Below are positions 5,898-6,711 of a DNA stretch of 6,711 bases, in pieces. The notes beneath the pieces are model-generated. The model worked only from the letters and a program-made list of their open reading frames with translations. It did not search any database and was not told where the DNA came from. How positions within the stretch are numbered: position 1 is the first letter of the stretch; every line of letters begins with the position of its first letter. Made by a program: the position numbers and the translations under genes. Origin of the DNA: an uncultured Campylobacter sp. (GTDB lineage: Bacteria; Campylobacterota; Campylobacteria; Campylobacterales; Campylobacteraceae); the NCBI RefSeq assembly GCF_905371695.1, contig NZ_CAJPMA010000091.1, forward strand, positions 1 to 6,711, written 5' to 3'.

Positions 5898-6223
5898 TTA
5901 TTTGTTCTTTCTTTTTGATTTCGGAGTTTAAAATTTGACGGCGTAGCACGGGAATAGGCGGAAAAATAGCTAGCCTTGTTTTGGCTTGACTTTGTCGGCT
6001 TTTTATTTACGGTTTGCTCAAATTTGCTCGCAGCTTCGTCAAATTTGAGCAAATTTGACAAATTTGGATTAAATTTAAGAAAACCATCCACGCCGCAAAA
6101 TTTGCATGTAAATTTTAAATTTTCATCAAATTTAGCCTGCAAGCGCGTTAAATTTGTACCGCCGAATTTACCCGAAACGCGAGCAAACGGCAAAGGAGCG
6201 CAGGCTAAATTTGCTTTTTTCAT
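5894..6223 (-). CDS. Doubtful 109-aa ORF between reductase and pgsA
   Basis: This frame of 109 residues starts with ATG at 6221-6223, overlapping the reductase stop (ATGA), and ends in TGA at 5894-5896, overlapping the pgsA start (ATGA). Both junctions look like translational coupling and argue that the frame is read. Against this, the protein is low in complexity: repeated phenylalanine-lysine words such as FLKFNPNLSNLLKF arise from eleven AAATTT words in about 220 bp, and the opposite strand is open too (5976-6227). There is no known domain. Two CxxC-like or CxC-like cysteines (FTCKFCG) are visible but isolated. It may be a young or lineage-specific coupling ORF that hands ribosomes to pgsA, or a chance frame in repeat-rich spacer. 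Confidence 0.4.
   Translation of the reverse strand: MKKANLACAPLPFARVSGKFGGTNLTRLQAKFDENLKFTCKFCGVDGFLKFNPNLSNLLKFDEAASKFEQTVNKKPTKSSQNKASYFSAYSRATPSNFKLRNQKERTNK
6013..6053. repeat. 14-bp inverted repeat in an AAATTT-rich spacer
   Basis: TTTGCTCAAATTTG (6013-6026) and CAAATTTGAGCAAA (6040-6053) are perfect reverse complements with a 13-nt loop. It is the strongest of the pairings allowed by the eleven AAATTT words between about 6018 and 6210, several of them within CAAATTTG. It could form a hairpin in the reductase-pgsA message, but no U tract follows, so a terminator is unlikely. Confidence 0.6.
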
Positions 6224-6660
6224 TTAAACGTAGTACCGCCGTCGATGATGAAGGTGTGGCCCGTGACCCAGCTAGCTTTTGAGCTGCAAAGAAATAAACA
6301 TGCGCCGGCGATATCTGCGGGCTGACCCATACGGTTTAGCGGGCTTAGCTCGGCCGTTTTGTCGCGTACTTCCTCGTAGTTCGTAAAAGCCCTAAGCGCG
6401 TCCGTCTCGATCGGGCCGCCGCTAACGACGTTTACGCGGATATTTTTTTCGCCAAGCTCGGTCGCCGCATAGCGCGCCATGGCTTCTACTGCGGCTTTTG
6501 CGGTGCCGTGGCCTGCGTAGTTTTCGATATAGACGAGATTGCCCGTCGATGATAGCGAGATGATACTGCCGCCGCCCGTTTTTTCCATGCGTTTTGCGGC
6601 TTCTTGCGCGCCCACGACGAATGCATTTACGGTTGCGGTGAAAATGTTATTTATACCGCG
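6220..6660 (-). CDS. FabL-like enoyl-ACP reductase / SDR, 5' truncated
   Basis: This is the C-terminal part of a short-chain dehydrogenase, about 146 residues and ending in IIDGGTTFK. The visible motifs are the serine strand SIISLSSTG, the catalytic pair in NYAGHGTAKAA with spacing Tyr-x6-Lys (typical of enoyl-ACP reductases such as FabI and FabL, not the Tyr-x3-Lys of most SDRs), NVVSGGPIETDAL, and the C-terminal G-x-IDGG. I infer the NAD(P)H-dependent last step of fatty-acid elongation in the cytoplasm. A GTG at 6613-6615 is not the true start: the frame continues upstream as a family-like INNIFTATVNAFVVGAQEAA up to Arg at 6658-6660. The Rossmann glycine motif and the start are absent because the DNA beyond 6656 is an inverted copy of another gene. 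The stop overlaps the next ATG (ATGA). Confidence 0.85.
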   Translation of the reverse strand, partial: RGINNIFTATVNAFVVGAQEAAKRMEKTGGGSIISLSSTGNLVYIENYAGHGTAKAAVEAMARYAATELGEKNIRVNVVSGGPIETDALRAFTNYEEVRDKTAELSPLNRMGQPADIAGACLFLCSSKASWVTGHTFIIDGGTTFK

Positions 6661-6711
6661 AGGGCAAATTTGACGCGAGCGATAACGATTTAGAAACGTT
6701 GCGCGGAGTTT
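6657..6711 (+). repeat. Exact 55-bp inverted copy of 4948-5002
   Basis: The last 55 bases are the perfect reverse complement of 4948-5002. Read on the plus strand they encode REGKFDASDNDLETLRGV, residues 69-86 of the unknown 298-residue protein. The copy breaks into the reductase gene, and the match ends at CGCG (6657-6660), which both partners can supply. There are no transposon ends. It runs to the very end of the window. Confidence 0.95.

Noticed and set aside
5976..6227. An 83-residue plus-strand frame.
   Set aside because: It mirrors the AAATTT-rich spacer, has no ribosome binding site, and lies antisense to a gene run with ATGA couplings.

Overview
The window reads as a contig from a Campylobacter with a fairly GC-rich core genome, probably of the oral group around C. 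showae, C. rectus and C. curvus. The genus call is an inference from four things: the gene set, the recurrent AAATTT/AAATTTACG words in and between genes, the codon style, and an epsilonproteobacterial-looking initiator tRNA fragment. Nearly every gene is on the minus strand.

The window has two compartments that meet at about 1240. On the left (1-1240) is an AT-rich accessory tract. It holds the 3' end of an unknown plus-strand gene (1-171), an intergenic stretch packed with inverted repeats (171-321), a 58-residue helix-turn-helix protein too short for many ORF callers (359-535), and an unknown 191-residue protein (537-1112) with a good promoter and ribosome binding site. The tract ends at 1241-1285 with the exact 3' half of a tRNA-fMet, from the anticodon loop to the encoded CCA and without its 5' half. 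That is the usual scar left at the far end of an element integrated in a tRNA gene, so 1-1240 is probably the distal end of a genomic island whose integrase and intact tRNA lie to the left, outside the window.

The right part (1286-6656) is core chromosome. In transcription order, right to left, it contains: a FabL-like enoyl-ACP reductase (5' end missing), a doubtful 109-residue ORF, pgsA (phosphatidylglycerophosphate synthase), an unknown soluble 298-residue protein, an 840-bp stretch with no intact gene, rseP (site-2 protease), yggS (PLP homeostasis protein) and a small membrane protein. The reductase, 109-residue ORF and pgsA are joined by ATGA start/stop overlaps, and rseP and yggS overlap by 4 bp. 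The theme is the membrane: fatty-acid elongation, phospholipid head-group synthesis and intramembrane proteolysis. The 840-bp stretch carries broken reading frames, including a plausible membrane segment, and looks like a decayed gene.

The last 55 bp (6657-6711) are an exact inverted copy of 4948-5002, inside the 298-residue gene, and they replace the expected upstream part of the reductase gene. The junction allows a CGCG microhomology. This looks like a chimeric join or assembly artefact at a contig end, less likely a real inversion, and the sequence after 6656 should not be taken as the natural neighbour of the reductase.
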